A program made the position numbers and the translations under genes. The notes beneath the pieces were generated by a model. It did no database searches, was not told where the DNA came from, and saw only the letters and a program-made list of their open reading frames with translations. Positions 43,632 to 50,801 of a DNA stretch of 64,000 nt are shown here, piece after piece; position 1 is the first letter of the stretch, and every line of letters begins with the position of its first letter. Source of the stretch: Trebonia kvetii. GTDB lineage: Bacteria > Actinomycetota > Actinomycetes > Streptosporangiales > Streptosporangiaceae. The DNA is taken from the NCBI RefSeq assembly GCF_007827045.1, contig NZ_RPFW01000007.1:434001-498000 (forward strand), in the 5' to 3' direction.

Positions 43632-44303
43632 TCAGCGCCTGGTCGAACTGGTCACTCGATATCCAGCGCCAGAGACGGTCTCGATCACCGGCGGGTCGCC
43701 CAGCTTGCGCCGCAGCGTCATCACCGCTACCCGGACCGCGTTCGTAAATGGATCCGCGTTCTCGTCCCATGCTTTTTCCAGCAGCTCCTCGGCGGTGACG
43801 ATCCGGCCCTCGGCGCGTAGCAGCACCTCGAGAACCGCGAATTCCTTGGGGGACAGGGCGAGCAGCTCACCGTCGCGCCAGGCGCGGAACTGCGGCCGGT
43901 CCAGCCTGATCCCGGCGAGCTCGAGCACGGGCGGCAGGGCGGCGCGTGCCCGCCTGCCAAGGGCGGTCACCCTGGCGACCAGCTCGGCGAAGGCGAACGG
44001 CTTGGTGAGGTAGTCGTCGGCGCCCAGGTCGAGACCGTCCACCCGGTCGCGCAGGCCGGCCGCCGCGGTCAGCATCAGCACCCTGGTCTCGGCGCCGGAC
44101 GCGATCACCTTCCTGCACACCTCGTCGCCGTGCACCTTGGGCAGGTCGCGGTCCAGGATCACCACGTCGTAGCGGTGCACGGAAATGCGGAGCAGCGCCG
44201 CGTCACCGTCGTAGCACACGTCGACGGCCATCGCCCGCCGCCGCAGGCCCTCGGCGATCGTGTCGGCCATGACTTGCTCGTCCTCGGCGACAAGCACGCG
44301 CAT
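43632..44303 (-). CDS. OmpR/PhoB-family response regulator
   Basis: A 223-residue regulator from ATG 44303. The receiver begins 'MRVLVAEDEQVMADTIAEGL', with phospho-acceptor Asp in 'VVILDRDLPKVHGDEV' and switch Lys in 'YLTKPFAF'. The winged-helix output domain contains 'ALSPKEFAVLEVLLRAEGRIVTAEELLEKAWDE' and ends 'VIETVSGAGYRVTS'. It forms a pair with the downstream kinase. Its divergent neighbour is the GT87 gene, 117 bp away, which may be a target. Confidence 0.94.
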   Translation of the reverse strand: MRVLVAEDEQVMADTIAEGLRRRAMAVDVCYDGDAALLRISVHRYDVVILDRDLPKVHGDEVCRKVIASGAETRVLMLTAAAGLRDRVDGLDLGADDYLTKPFAFAELVARVTALGRRARAALPPVLELAGIRLDRPQFRAWRDGELLALSPKEFAVLEVLLRAEGRIVTAEELLEKAWDENADPFTNAVRVAVMTLRRKLGDPPVIETVSGAGYRVTSSTRR

Positions 44304-44420
44304 CCCCGTCCTCCTTCGAGCACCGTCGCCTTCCGCAATCAGTATCCACGCTAGGCATAAGGAGGACATAAGGACGACGCTAACCGCGGTCATACGGCCG
44401 GTTCCGTAGAACTGCCTGAC

Positions 44421-45704
44421 GTGACGAGTGAGAGAAGGCGGTTTGTCCTGGCGCTGGCCGCGCTGGTGCTGGTGAACCTGGGCGCGGTGCTGTATTTCCT
44501 GCTGTCCTTCTCCGGGCGGGGCATCGGGTTCGGCCCCTACCACATCGACCTGGACGTGTACCGGATCGGCGGGCGGACCTGGCTGCACGGCGGCGATCTG
44601 TACGGCCCGCTGCCGGCGACCCGGCAGGGGGTGCGGCTGCCGTTCAGCTATCCGCCGATCGCCGCGGTGCTGCTCGCGCCGCTGTCGCTGCTGCCGATGA
44701 CGGCGGCGGCCACCCTGCTCAGCCTGGTCACCATCACGCTTGTCGCGGTCGTGCTGCGCATGTTCCTCGCCGCCGCCTGGCGGGCGGCCCGCCCCTCCTG
44801 GCGGACCGTGGGCTGGCTGCTGCCGACGGCCTTGCTGCTTGAACCAGTGCGCAACACCCTTAACTACGGCCAGGTGAACGTGCTGCTGATGGCGGTGGTC
44901 GCGGCCGACTGCCTGGCACGCGGCCCGCGCTGGCCACGCGGGGCGCTGATCGGCCTGGCCGCCGCGGTGAAGCTCACCCCCGGGGCTTTCGTGTTGTATT
45001 TTCTGCTGCGCCGCGATTACCGCGCGGCCCGCACCGCCGCCCTGTCGTTCTGCGTGACCACCGCGGCGGGGTTCCTGCTTGCCTGGCGCGACTCGGTGCG
45101 GTACTGGACCTCGGATGTCTTCCAGCCGGGACGGCCAGGCAGCCCGGATTACGCCGCCAACCAGTCCATCCAGGCCGTGCTCGCTCGCGCCGGGCTCGAC
45201 CCGCACACGACAGCCGGGCTCGCGGTGTGGCTGGTGCTCTCCGCAGTGACGGTGCTGCTCGCCTGGCGCGGCATGCGGCACGCCGTGGACCGCGGCCGGG
45301 ATGCCTGGGCGGTGTCGCTCAACGCGTTCGCGGCGCTGCTTGTCTCGCCGATTTCCTGGTCACACCACTGGGTGTGGGGGGAAACCGCGATCCTGGCGCT
45401 CGCCTGCCTGGGCCTCCAGGAGCGTCCTGGTGCCAGGCGACGGGGCCTGCTGGTCCTCGCCGCGGCGGGAACGGCCGTCTTCGCCGCGGCGCCGCAGTGG
45501 TGGCTGCCGGGCGGCAGCGACCGCGAGCTGCACTGGGCCGCCTGGGAGCAGCTGGCGGGCAGCTGCTACGTGCTGCTTGCCGTCGCCGTGCTCGCCGTGT
45601 CCGCGGCGCGCGGCCGGGCGCGGCGGCCGGCCGTCGCGGCCGGCCCGCACGCGGCGGCCGGGGTGCGCGAGCCCGCGCCGTCCGCCCGCGTTGCCGGACG
45701 TTAG
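44421..45704 (+). CDS. GT87 polyprenol-phosphate-mannose-dependent mannosyltransferase-like membrane protein
   Basis: A 427-residue polytopic protein (GTG start) with about ten helices. The conserved first extracytoplasmic loop is 'YHIDLDVYRIGGRTWLHGGDLYG', carrying the GT-C type acidic residues, with 'FSYPPIAAVLLAPLSLLP' and 'LVSPISWSHHWVWGE' further on. This is the DUF2029/GT87 pattern shared with PimE, which adds mannose to phosphatidylinositol mannosides outside the membrane. Acceptor specificity is unknown. The Ala/Arg-rich tail (about 395-427) is low complexity. Confidence 0.86.
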   Translation: MTSERRRFVLALAALVLVNLGAVLYFLLSFSGRGIGFGPYHIDLDVYRIGGRTWLHGGDLYGPLPATRQGVRLPFSYPPIAAVLLAPLSLLPMTAAATLLSLVTITLVAVVLRMFLAAAWRAARPSWRTVGWLLPTALLLEPVRNTLNYGQVNVLLMAVVAADCLARGPRWPRGALIGLAAAVKLTPGAFVLYFLLRRDYRAARTAALSFCVTTAAGFLLAWRDSVRYWTSDVFQPGRPGSPDYAANQSIQAVLARAGLDPHTTAGLAVWLVLSAVTVLLAWRGMRHAVDRGRDAWAVSLNAFAALLVSPISWSHHWVWGETAILALACLGLQERPGARRRGLLVLAAAGTAVFAAAPQWWLPGGSDRELHWAAWEQLAGSCYVLLAVAVLAVSAARGRARRPAVAAGPHAAAGVREPAPSARVAGR

Positions 45705-45812
45705 CGCGACGGCTTGCCGTGCGGCGATACGAGATATATCGTGGTGCTTGCCAACGTGCTTGCTAGTGCGAGCGGCATTGGCTTTCTGCGCACACTGGGG
45801 TTCGGAGGCACC

Positions 45813-46340
45813 GTGGCTGCGGGACATGAGATGCGAATCAGCGACGCCGACCGGGAGGCCGCGGCGGCGGAACTGCGCGAGCACTTCGCCAGCGGTCGGC
45901 TCGACCAGGAAGAGCTGAACGAGCGGCTCGACCGCGTGTTCGCCGCCAAGACGCGCGGCGACCTGAACGGGCCGTTCGCCGACCTGCCGTCGAGCGGGCG
46001 CGGCTGGGACCGGGCCGGCGCGAGCAACACGGGCAGCGGGACACGTAACTGGAGTCAGGGGCCGACGCCCGGCTCGTGGAACGCGCCGCCGCAGTGGGGT
46101 CCGCCTGGCGGCGGCCGCACGGGCGGGCCGGGACCGTTCGTCGGCAGGCTCGTGTTCACCGGCGCACTGCTCTCGGTGCTGCTCGTCGTCGGAATCCTCG
46201 GCGCGTTCGGCTTTGGCACCGGCCGCCCGATCGGCTTCGTGCTGATCTTCGCCGCGTTCGCGCTGCTGCGGCGGCTGCTTTTCGGCATATTCGGGCGCCG
46301 CTGGGGCGGCCGCGGCCGCAGGAGCTGCCGCCGCCGCTAG
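45813..46340 (+). CDS. DUF1707 protein with C-terminal membrane segments (copy 1)
   Basis: From GTG 45813, preceded by a perfect GGAGG, the product has 175 residues. The N-terminal DUF1707 module 'MRISDADREAAAAELREHFASGRLDQEELNERLDRVFAAKTRGDLNGPFADLP' (SHOCT-like helical repeat) is followed by a Gly/Pro-rich linker and two close hydrophobic helices (about 115-160). DUF1707 proteins are widespread in actinobacteria and often sit near signalling or envelope genes; function unknown. It is followed in tandem by a second DUF1707 gene. Confidence 0.85.
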   Translation: MAAGHEMRISDADREAAAAELREHFASGRLDQEELNERLDRVFAAKTRGDLNGPFADLPSSGRGWDRAGASNTGSGTRNWSQGPTPGSWNAPPQWGPPGGGRTGGPGPFVGRLVFTGALLSVLLVVGILGAFGFGTGRPIGFVLIFAAFALLRRLLFGIFGRRWGGRGRRSCRRR

Positions 46341-46459
46341 CGGCCAAGGCTGGTCGCCGTCCCGCCCGTTTGCGTCCGGGTCGTCCCCCCGAGTGGCACC
46401 TTCGGTGTCCGCGACTTATGGTGGAGGGGACCGAACTTCCGAAGCAAACGGGAAGTGCG

Positions 46460-47011
46460 ATGGCGATGCGTTACTACGCTCCCTTTCCCGGTGGCGGCGG
46501 CGAACCGGCGCGGCCACTGAGACCGCACGCGCTGCGCATCGGGGACGCGGAACGCGACGCCGCTGCGGCGGACCTTGGCGAGCACTACGTTGCTGGCCGG
46601 CTGAACCTCGACGAGCTGCACGAACGGCTGGACGCGGTACTCGCCGCGAAGACGTTCGGCCAGCTCACCAGGATCATGGCGGACCTCCCAGGACCCGGGC
46701 GGCTGCCCTGGCGCACCGGTCCTGTCGTGTGGCACCCTGGCCTGCCGGCCGAGTGGCCACCGGGGATGGCGGACGGCATGTGGCGCGCGGCACCGCCGCC
46801 GATGGCCCGCTTCGGCCCGCGGGAACCACAGGGACCGCCGATGGACGCCGACAGGGCGGGCCGGTTCGCGGCGCTTTCGCTGCTGCTGCTCGCCATGCTG
46901 CTGTGGCTGTTCACCGCGCTGCTCTTCGCCAGGCACGGCCTCTACCCGTCAGTCGGGCCCATGGGGCCGGGCTCCGGACACTTCCCGCACGGCACGCCGG
47001 GCGCGCCGTAG
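46460..47011 (+). CDS. DUF1707 protein with single C-terminal membrane helix (copy 2)
   Basis: A 183-residue protein from ATG 46460 (GGGAAG upstream; ATG 46418 is also in frame). It carries the DUF1707 module 'LRIGDAERDAAAADLGEHYVAGRLNLDELHERLDAVLAAKTFGQLTRIMADLPG', then a Pro/Trp/Met-rich linker and one helix near the end ('FAALSLLLLAMLLWLFTALLF'). It is clearly a paralogue of the upstream gene in its first 60 residues but unrelated after that, so the pair arose by domain duplication rather than whole-gene duplication. It ends 6 bp from the convergent dnaN-like gene. Confidence 0.84.
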   Translation: MAMRYYAPFPGGGGEPARPLRPHALRIGDAERDAAAADLGEHYVAGRLNLDELHERLDAVLAAKTFGQLTRIMADLPGPGRLPWRTGPVVWHPGLPAEWPPGMADGMWRAAPPPMARFGPREPQGPPMDADRAGRFAALSLLLLAMLLWLFTALLFARHGLYPSVGPMGPGSGHFPHGTPGAP

Positions 47012-47017
47012 CCGGCC

Positions 47018-48271
47018 TTAGCCCACGCGCTGCGGCACGACCAGGTACCTGAAGTCGTTTCCGGTGCCAGGTGGCCGGCTGATCACGGCCGGCTTGGCGG
47101 GGCCGGTGAACTGGATCCTGACCCGCGCGGGCTCGGCGTCGCCGTCAGCCGCGTGCGGACCGCCGTGATGCGGGTGCGTCTCCGCCGCCGCGATGATGCC
47201 GTCGAGCAGGTACTGCGGGCTGAAGGCGATGGCCGGGTCGCCGCCGGAGAACTCGGCGGCGACGGTCTCCCTGGCCCGTGCCTGGCCCTGCGTCGCGGCG
47301 CCGATCGTGACCCGGTCGGGCGCGAACGCGAGCTGCACCGGGGTGCCCCGCTCAGCCACCAGGGCCACCCGGCGCACCGCCTCGGCGAACGCCTCGGCGG
47401 GCAGGTCTGCCGTGCAGCCGAACTCGCTGGGGAAGCGGGAGCGGTACCTGACGAACTCGCCGGCCAGCAGCCGCGTGGTCAGCCGCCGCTCCCCCGCCTC
47501 GAAACCGATCATCGCCTCGGCCGCACCGGGACCCGCCTGGCCGTCGTGGACGGCATCGCCAGCTGGCTGGCGCACCATGATCCGGACCTCGGTGCCGTGG
47601 ATCATCATCCGTGCCGCGTCGCTCAGCGTCCTGGCCGGCACGAGGAACGCGGCCTTGCCCCGTTCGACGGCCCCGGGCGCCGGGTGCCAGAGCAGATCCC
47701 TGACCGCCAGCCGGTAGCGGTCGGTCGCGGCGAGCGTCATCGTCGGGCCGTCGAGTTCCAGGTTGACCGCGGTCAGCATCGGCAGCGTGTCATCGCGGCT
47801 GGCGGCCGGGGTGACCTGAGCGATCGCGTGGGCGAGCACGCCGCCGTCCACGGTGCCCGCGAGCTGCGGCAGCTCAGGCAGCTCCGGGTAGTCGGCCAGC
47901 CGCATCGGCGTTAGCAGGAAGGCCGCGTCACCGCAGGTCACGGACACGCCATCGGGATCGTCGGCGAACGAGACCGGGTGCGAGGGCAGCGCACGGATGA
48001 TCTCGCCGAGCAGCCGGCCCGGCACCAGGACGGTGCCAGGCTCGGCCACCTCGGCGCGGAGCCTGACCCGCGCCGACACCTCGTAGTCGAAGCAGGACAG
48101 GGTGAGAAAGCCGCTACCGTTCGGACCCTGAATATCGTCTTGCCCGGTGTTTTCCGGCACCGTGCTGAGCAGCAGACCAGTGAGCACCGGCACCACCGGC
48201 CTGGCGGGCAGCGCCCTGGCGACCCAGCCCACGGCGTCGGCGAGCGCGTCCCGGTCGACGGTGAATTTCAT
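47018..48271 (-). CDS. DNA polymerase III sliding-clamp (beta subunit) paralogue
   Basis: From ATG 48271 ('MKFTVDRDALADAVGWVARALPARP') the product has 417 residues, close to the 370-390 of replicative DnaN plus loop insertions. Beta-clamp features include 'VPVLTGLLL', 'FDYEVSARV', 'LPSHPVSF', 'DDTLPMLTAVNLELDG', 'LAATDRYRLAVRDL', 'FPSEF' and the C-terminal 'FRYLVVPQR' in place of the canonical '...YLxMPMRL'. None of dnaA, recF or gyrB is adjacent, so this is very likely a second, accessory clamp. Insertions at about residues 60-75, 255-275 and 370-385 are not in standard DnaN. Its role may be in repair or mutasome loading, or it may be a regulatory decoy; this is inference. Confidence 0.87.
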   Translation of the reverse strand: MKFTVDRDALADAVGWVARALPARPVVPVLTGLLLSTVPENTGQDDIQGPNGSGFLTLSCFDYEVSARVRLRAEVAEPGTVLVPGRLLGEIIRALPSHPVSFADDPDGVSVTCGDAAFLLTPMRLADYPELPELPQLAGTVDGGVLAHAIAQVTPAASRDDTLPMLTAVNLELDGPTMTLAATDRYRLAVRDLLWHPAPGAVERGKAAFLVPARTLSDAARMMIHGTEVRIMVRQPAGDAVHDGQAGPGAAEAMIGFEAGERRLTTRLLAGEFVRYRSRFPSEFGCTADLPAEAFAEAVRRVALVAERGTPVQLAFAPDRVTIGAATQGQARARETVAAEFSGGDPAIAFSPQYLLDGIIAAAETHPHHGGPHAADGDAEPARVRIQFTGPAKPAVISRPPGTGNDFRYLVVPQRVG

Positions 48272-48388
48272 CCCGCCATCCTGGCACGCAGGCACGACAT
48301 TCCGAACCGTCGATAATGCGGCGAAGCCGCGGCGCCGCGGGTCATGCGGCGCCTGCTCACCGCAACCACCGGGCCTTGACCGCAACCA

Positions 48389-48431
48389 CCACACGGGGGG
48401 TACCGCGTTTTCTGCGGTACCCCCCGTGTGG
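48389..48431. repeat. Perfect 18-bp stem-loop downstream of dienelactone hydrolase gene
   Basis: Arms 48389-48406 and 48414-48431 pair perfectly over 18 bp around a 7-nt T-rich loop. It lies downstream of the minus-strand dienelactone hydrolase gene and upstream of the clamp gene, so it may act as a terminator between them, though no U-run follows. First of four GC hairpins in 140 bp. Confidence 0.7.
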
Positions 48432-48436
48432 GGATA

Positions 48437-48524
48437 GGGGGGCGGCGCCCCCATGCGCGGGGGGTTGCAGGGGGGTCGTCCCCCCGCGGGCAGTACGGTG
48501 CAGGGGGGTCACCCCCCCGCGGGC
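48437..48524. repeat. Cluster of GC hairpins including a tandem 26-bp unit
   Basis: After a GGGGGCGGCGCCCCC hairpin (48438-48452) there are two near-identical 26-bp units, 48466-48491 and 48499-48524. Each is TGCAGGGGGGTC, then GT or A, then CCCCCC and GCGGGC. Each folds as a 6-bp G/C stem. The second unit abuts the stop codon of the dienelactone hydrolase gene. The GGGGGGTCGTCCCCCC core is shared with the ggt palindrome. Confidence 0.7.
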
Positions 48525-49261
48525 TATAGGTACTTGCCGTAGAAGGCCCAGATGCGGTCCCAGCCGTCGTTGGCCGCCTCGACGTTATAGGCGGGGCGGT
48601 TGACGGAGAAGAAGGCGTGGCCCGCGCCCGGGTAGCTGTGGAACTCGTACGTCTTGCCCGCGGCCTTGAGCGCCTCTTCGAGCTCGGCGACGTGCTCGCG
48701 TGACGGGTACTTGTCCTCCGCGCCGAACAGGCCGAGTAGCGGGCAGTGCAGGTCGGGCGTCCGGTCGACGAGCGTGCCGACCTTGAGCGGGAAGCCCTCG
48801 GGCAGGACGCCGGTGACGAACGCGCCGTAGCAGTCGACGGCGGCGTCGATCGGCAGGCTCACCGCGGCGAGGAACGACTGACGGCCGCCCGAGCAGTAGC
48901 CGATCGTGCCGACCTTGCCGTTGGAGTTCGGCAGGGCCTTGAGGTAGGCCATCGCGCCCGCCACGTCGGTGACGAGCTGCTCATCGGGAATGCCGCCCTG
49001 TGCCCGCGCCGTCGCCGCGGCGTCGTCCGGGCTCGCGCCGGGCGCCTGGCGCCAGTACAGGTTGGGCACGATCGCGTTGTAGCCGTGGTACGCGAACCTG
49101 CGGGCGATCTCCTTGGTGCCGTCGTCGTAACCGGGCAGGTGGTGGATGACCACCACGCCGCCGCGCGGCGCCTCGTCGAGCGGGCGCGCGGAGTAAGCCT
49201 CGATGGTGTCGCCGTTGCCCGCGGTGATGGTGATGGTCTCGGCGATGAGCGCGTCAGTCAT
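48524..49261 (-). CDS. Dienelactone hydrolase family protein
   Basis: A 245-residue alpha/beta-hydrolase. The nucleophile Cys123 lies in 'GTIGYCSGGRQS', with Asp in 'LFGAEDKYPSREH' and His in 'YPGAGHAFFS', the Cys-Asp-His triad of dienelactone hydrolases. The N-terminus holds 'GGVVVIHHLPGYDDGTKEIARRFAYHGYNAIVPNLYWR'. The true substrate is unknown; no other aromatic-catabolism genes are adjacent. An AGGAGACC site precedes the ATG. The upstream small gene runs in the same direction and may be co-transcribed. Confidence 0.92.
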   Translation of the reverse strand: MTDALIAETITITAGNGDTIEAYSARPLDEAPRGGVVVIHHLPGYDDGTKEIARRFAYHGYNAIVPNLYWRQAPGASPDDAAATARAQGGIPDEQLVTDVAGAMAYLKALPNSNGKVGTIGYCSGGRQSFLAAVSLPIDAAVDCYGAFVTGVLPEGFPLKVGTLVDRTPDLHCPLLGLFGAEDKYPSREHVAELEEALKAAGKTYEFHSYPGAGHAFFSVNRPAYNVEAANDGWDRIWAFYGKYL

Positions 49262-49321
49262 CTGGCTGGTCTCCTAGCTTTCCTGATTGCTTAGTCGTCT
49301 TGTCCTTGGTGCCTTCGGGGC

Positions 49322-49582
49322 CTACTCGAGGCCTTCCGGGGCAGCGTCGAGCACCGCCTGGATCGCCTTGACGAGCGCGCGCGCCGAGTCCTGGCTGAGC
49401 TCCACGGCTACCCGGCCGGACGGGCCGAGCTCCGGCGCGAGGAAGTCGAGGTTGAGCGTGTGACCGAACGGCGCGCGCACCGGGTGGTCGAGGTAGACGC
49501 TGGCGTCGCTCACCGACATCCAGCCGGACGTTCCCTTGGCGCTGCCGCTGATCGCGACCTTCTCCGTGATGTACGTGCACAT
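49322..49582 (-). CDS. Small conserved hypothetical protein (DUF6295-like)
   Basis: An 86-residue protein beginning 'MCTYITEKVAISGSAKGTSGW' and containing 'VYLDHPVRAPFGHTLNLDFLAPE' and 'SARALVKAIQAVLD'. It matches my memory of the actinobacterial DUF6295 family, whose function is unknown. A GGAAGG site lies upstream of the ATG. It precedes the dienelactone hydrolase gene by 60 bp on the same strand, an association I would check in other genomes. The conserved Cys2, His33 and His41 could bind a metal, which is speculation. Confidence 0.7.
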   Translation of the reverse strand: MCTYITEKVAISGSAKGTSGWMSVSDASVYLDHPVRAPFGHTLNLDFLAPELGPSGRVAVELSQDSARALVKAIQAVLDAAPEGLE

Positions 49583-49696
49583 GGCGGTAATCCTTCCGTC
49601 AGCGGTATGCGGAAATCATTTCACTCCGCTCGTTAGCACGGCGAACGAACCCGGGAGGTTCGATCCGGCCCGCGGCTCCGTGAAAGACTTGCGGGC

Positions 49697-50725
49697 ATGA
49701 GCTACGACGCCGCGCTAGACAGGTATGACGAGAAGATGCCCTACCGCAGGAGCGGGCGGAGCGGGCTTAAGCTGCCCGCGGTCTCGCTCGGACTGTGGCA
49801 GAACTTCGGCGACGAGTCGCCGCTTGAGGTGCAGCGGGCCATCCTGCGCCGGGCGTTCGACCTCGGCGTCACCCACTTCGACCTCGCGAACAACTACGGA
49901 CCGCCCTACGGAGGAGCCGAGCTCAACTTCGGCCGGCTGTACCGGGAGGACTTCCTGCCGTACCGGGATCAGCTGGTCATCTCCACCAAGGCGGGATACG
50001 ACATGTGGCCGGGCCCGTACGGGGAGTGGGGGTCGCGCAAGTACCTGCTCGCCAGCCTGGACCAGTCGCTCAAGCGGATGGGCCTGGAGTACGTGGACAT
50101 CTTCTACTCGCACCGGTTCGACCCGGAGACGCCGCTCGAGGAGACGATGGGAGCGCTGGCCACCGCGGTGCGGTCCGGGCGGGCGCTGTACGCGGGGATC
50201 TCCTCGTACTCGCCGGAACGGACGCGGGAGGCCTACGAGATCCTCAGGTCGATGGGCACGCCGCTACTGATCCACCAGCCGTCCTACTCGATGATCAACC
50301 GGTGGATCGAGGGCGGACTGCTCGACACGCTCGGTGAGCTCGGCGTGGGCTGCATCGCCTTCTCACCGCTCGCGCAGGGGCTGCTGACCACCAAGTACCT
50401 CGGCGGTATCCCGGCGGGATCGCGGGCCTCACGCAACGGGTCGCTGTCGTCAGACCAGCTCGACGAGCGAACCCTGGCGCACGTGCGGGCGCTCAACGAC
50501 ATCGCCGCCGCGCGGGGGCAGACGCTGGCCCAGATGGCTATCTCCTGGGTGCTGCGCGACGAGCGGATGACCTCGGCGCTGATCGGCGCGTCGTCGGTGA
50601 CGCAGCTCGAGGAGAACCTGGCGGCCGCCGCGAAGACCTCGTTCACCGACGAGGAGATCAAGGCGATCGACAAGGACGCCGTGGAGGCAGGCGTCAACAT
50701 CTGGGCGACGTCGAGCGAGGGCTGA
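49697..50725 (+). CDS. Aldo/keto reductase, YghZ/AKR14-like
   Basis: A 342-residue (alpha/beta)8 NADPH-dependent reductase. The tetrad region is visible as 'THFDLANNYGPPYGGAELNFGRL' (Asp, Tyr), 'VISTKAGYDMWPGPYGEWGSRKYLLASL' (Lys, and the long loop of the YghZ group), and 'DIFYSHRFDPETPLEETMGAL' (His). YghZ-type enzymes reduce L-glyceraldehyde-3-phosphate and methylglyoxal, a detoxification role; whether that holds here is inference. A CGAACC-N5-GGTTCG dyad (49646-49662) lies upstream. Confidence 0.92.
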   Translation: MSYDAALDRYDEKMPYRRSGRSGLKLPAVSLGLWQNFGDESPLEVQRAILRRAFDLGVTHFDLANNYGPPYGGAELNFGRLYREDFLPYRDQLVISTKAGYDMWPGPYGEWGSRKYLLASLDQSLKRMGLEYVDIFYSHRFDPETPLEETMGALATAVRSGRALYAGISSYSPERTREAYEILRSMGTPLLIHQPSYSMINRWIEGGLLDTLGELGVGCIAFSPLAQGLLTTKYLGGIPAGSRASRNGSLSSDQLDERTLAHVRALNDIAAARGQTLAQMAISWVLRDERMTSALIGASSVTQLEENLAAAAKTSFTDEEIKAIDKDAVEAGVNIWATSSEG

Positions 50726-50742
50726 CCGCGGCGTCCGCCGTT

Positions 50743-50787
50743 ACGGTGGATCGTCAGGAGGTCCGTGGCCTCCTGACGATCCACCGT
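50743..50787. terminator. Bidirectional terminator hairpin, perfect 19-bp stem
   Basis: Arms 50743-50761 and 50769-50787 pair perfectly over 19 bp with a 7-nt loop. It fills the 76-bp gap between the convergent aldo/keto reductase and the flavin oxidase genes, so it probably ends both transcripts. Confidence 0.85.
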
Positions 50788-50801
50788 GCCTGGCATTACG
50801 G

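Noticed and set aside
48466..48524. CRISPR-like array
   Set aside because: Only two repeats, internally palindromic, with a 7-bp spacer and no cas genes.
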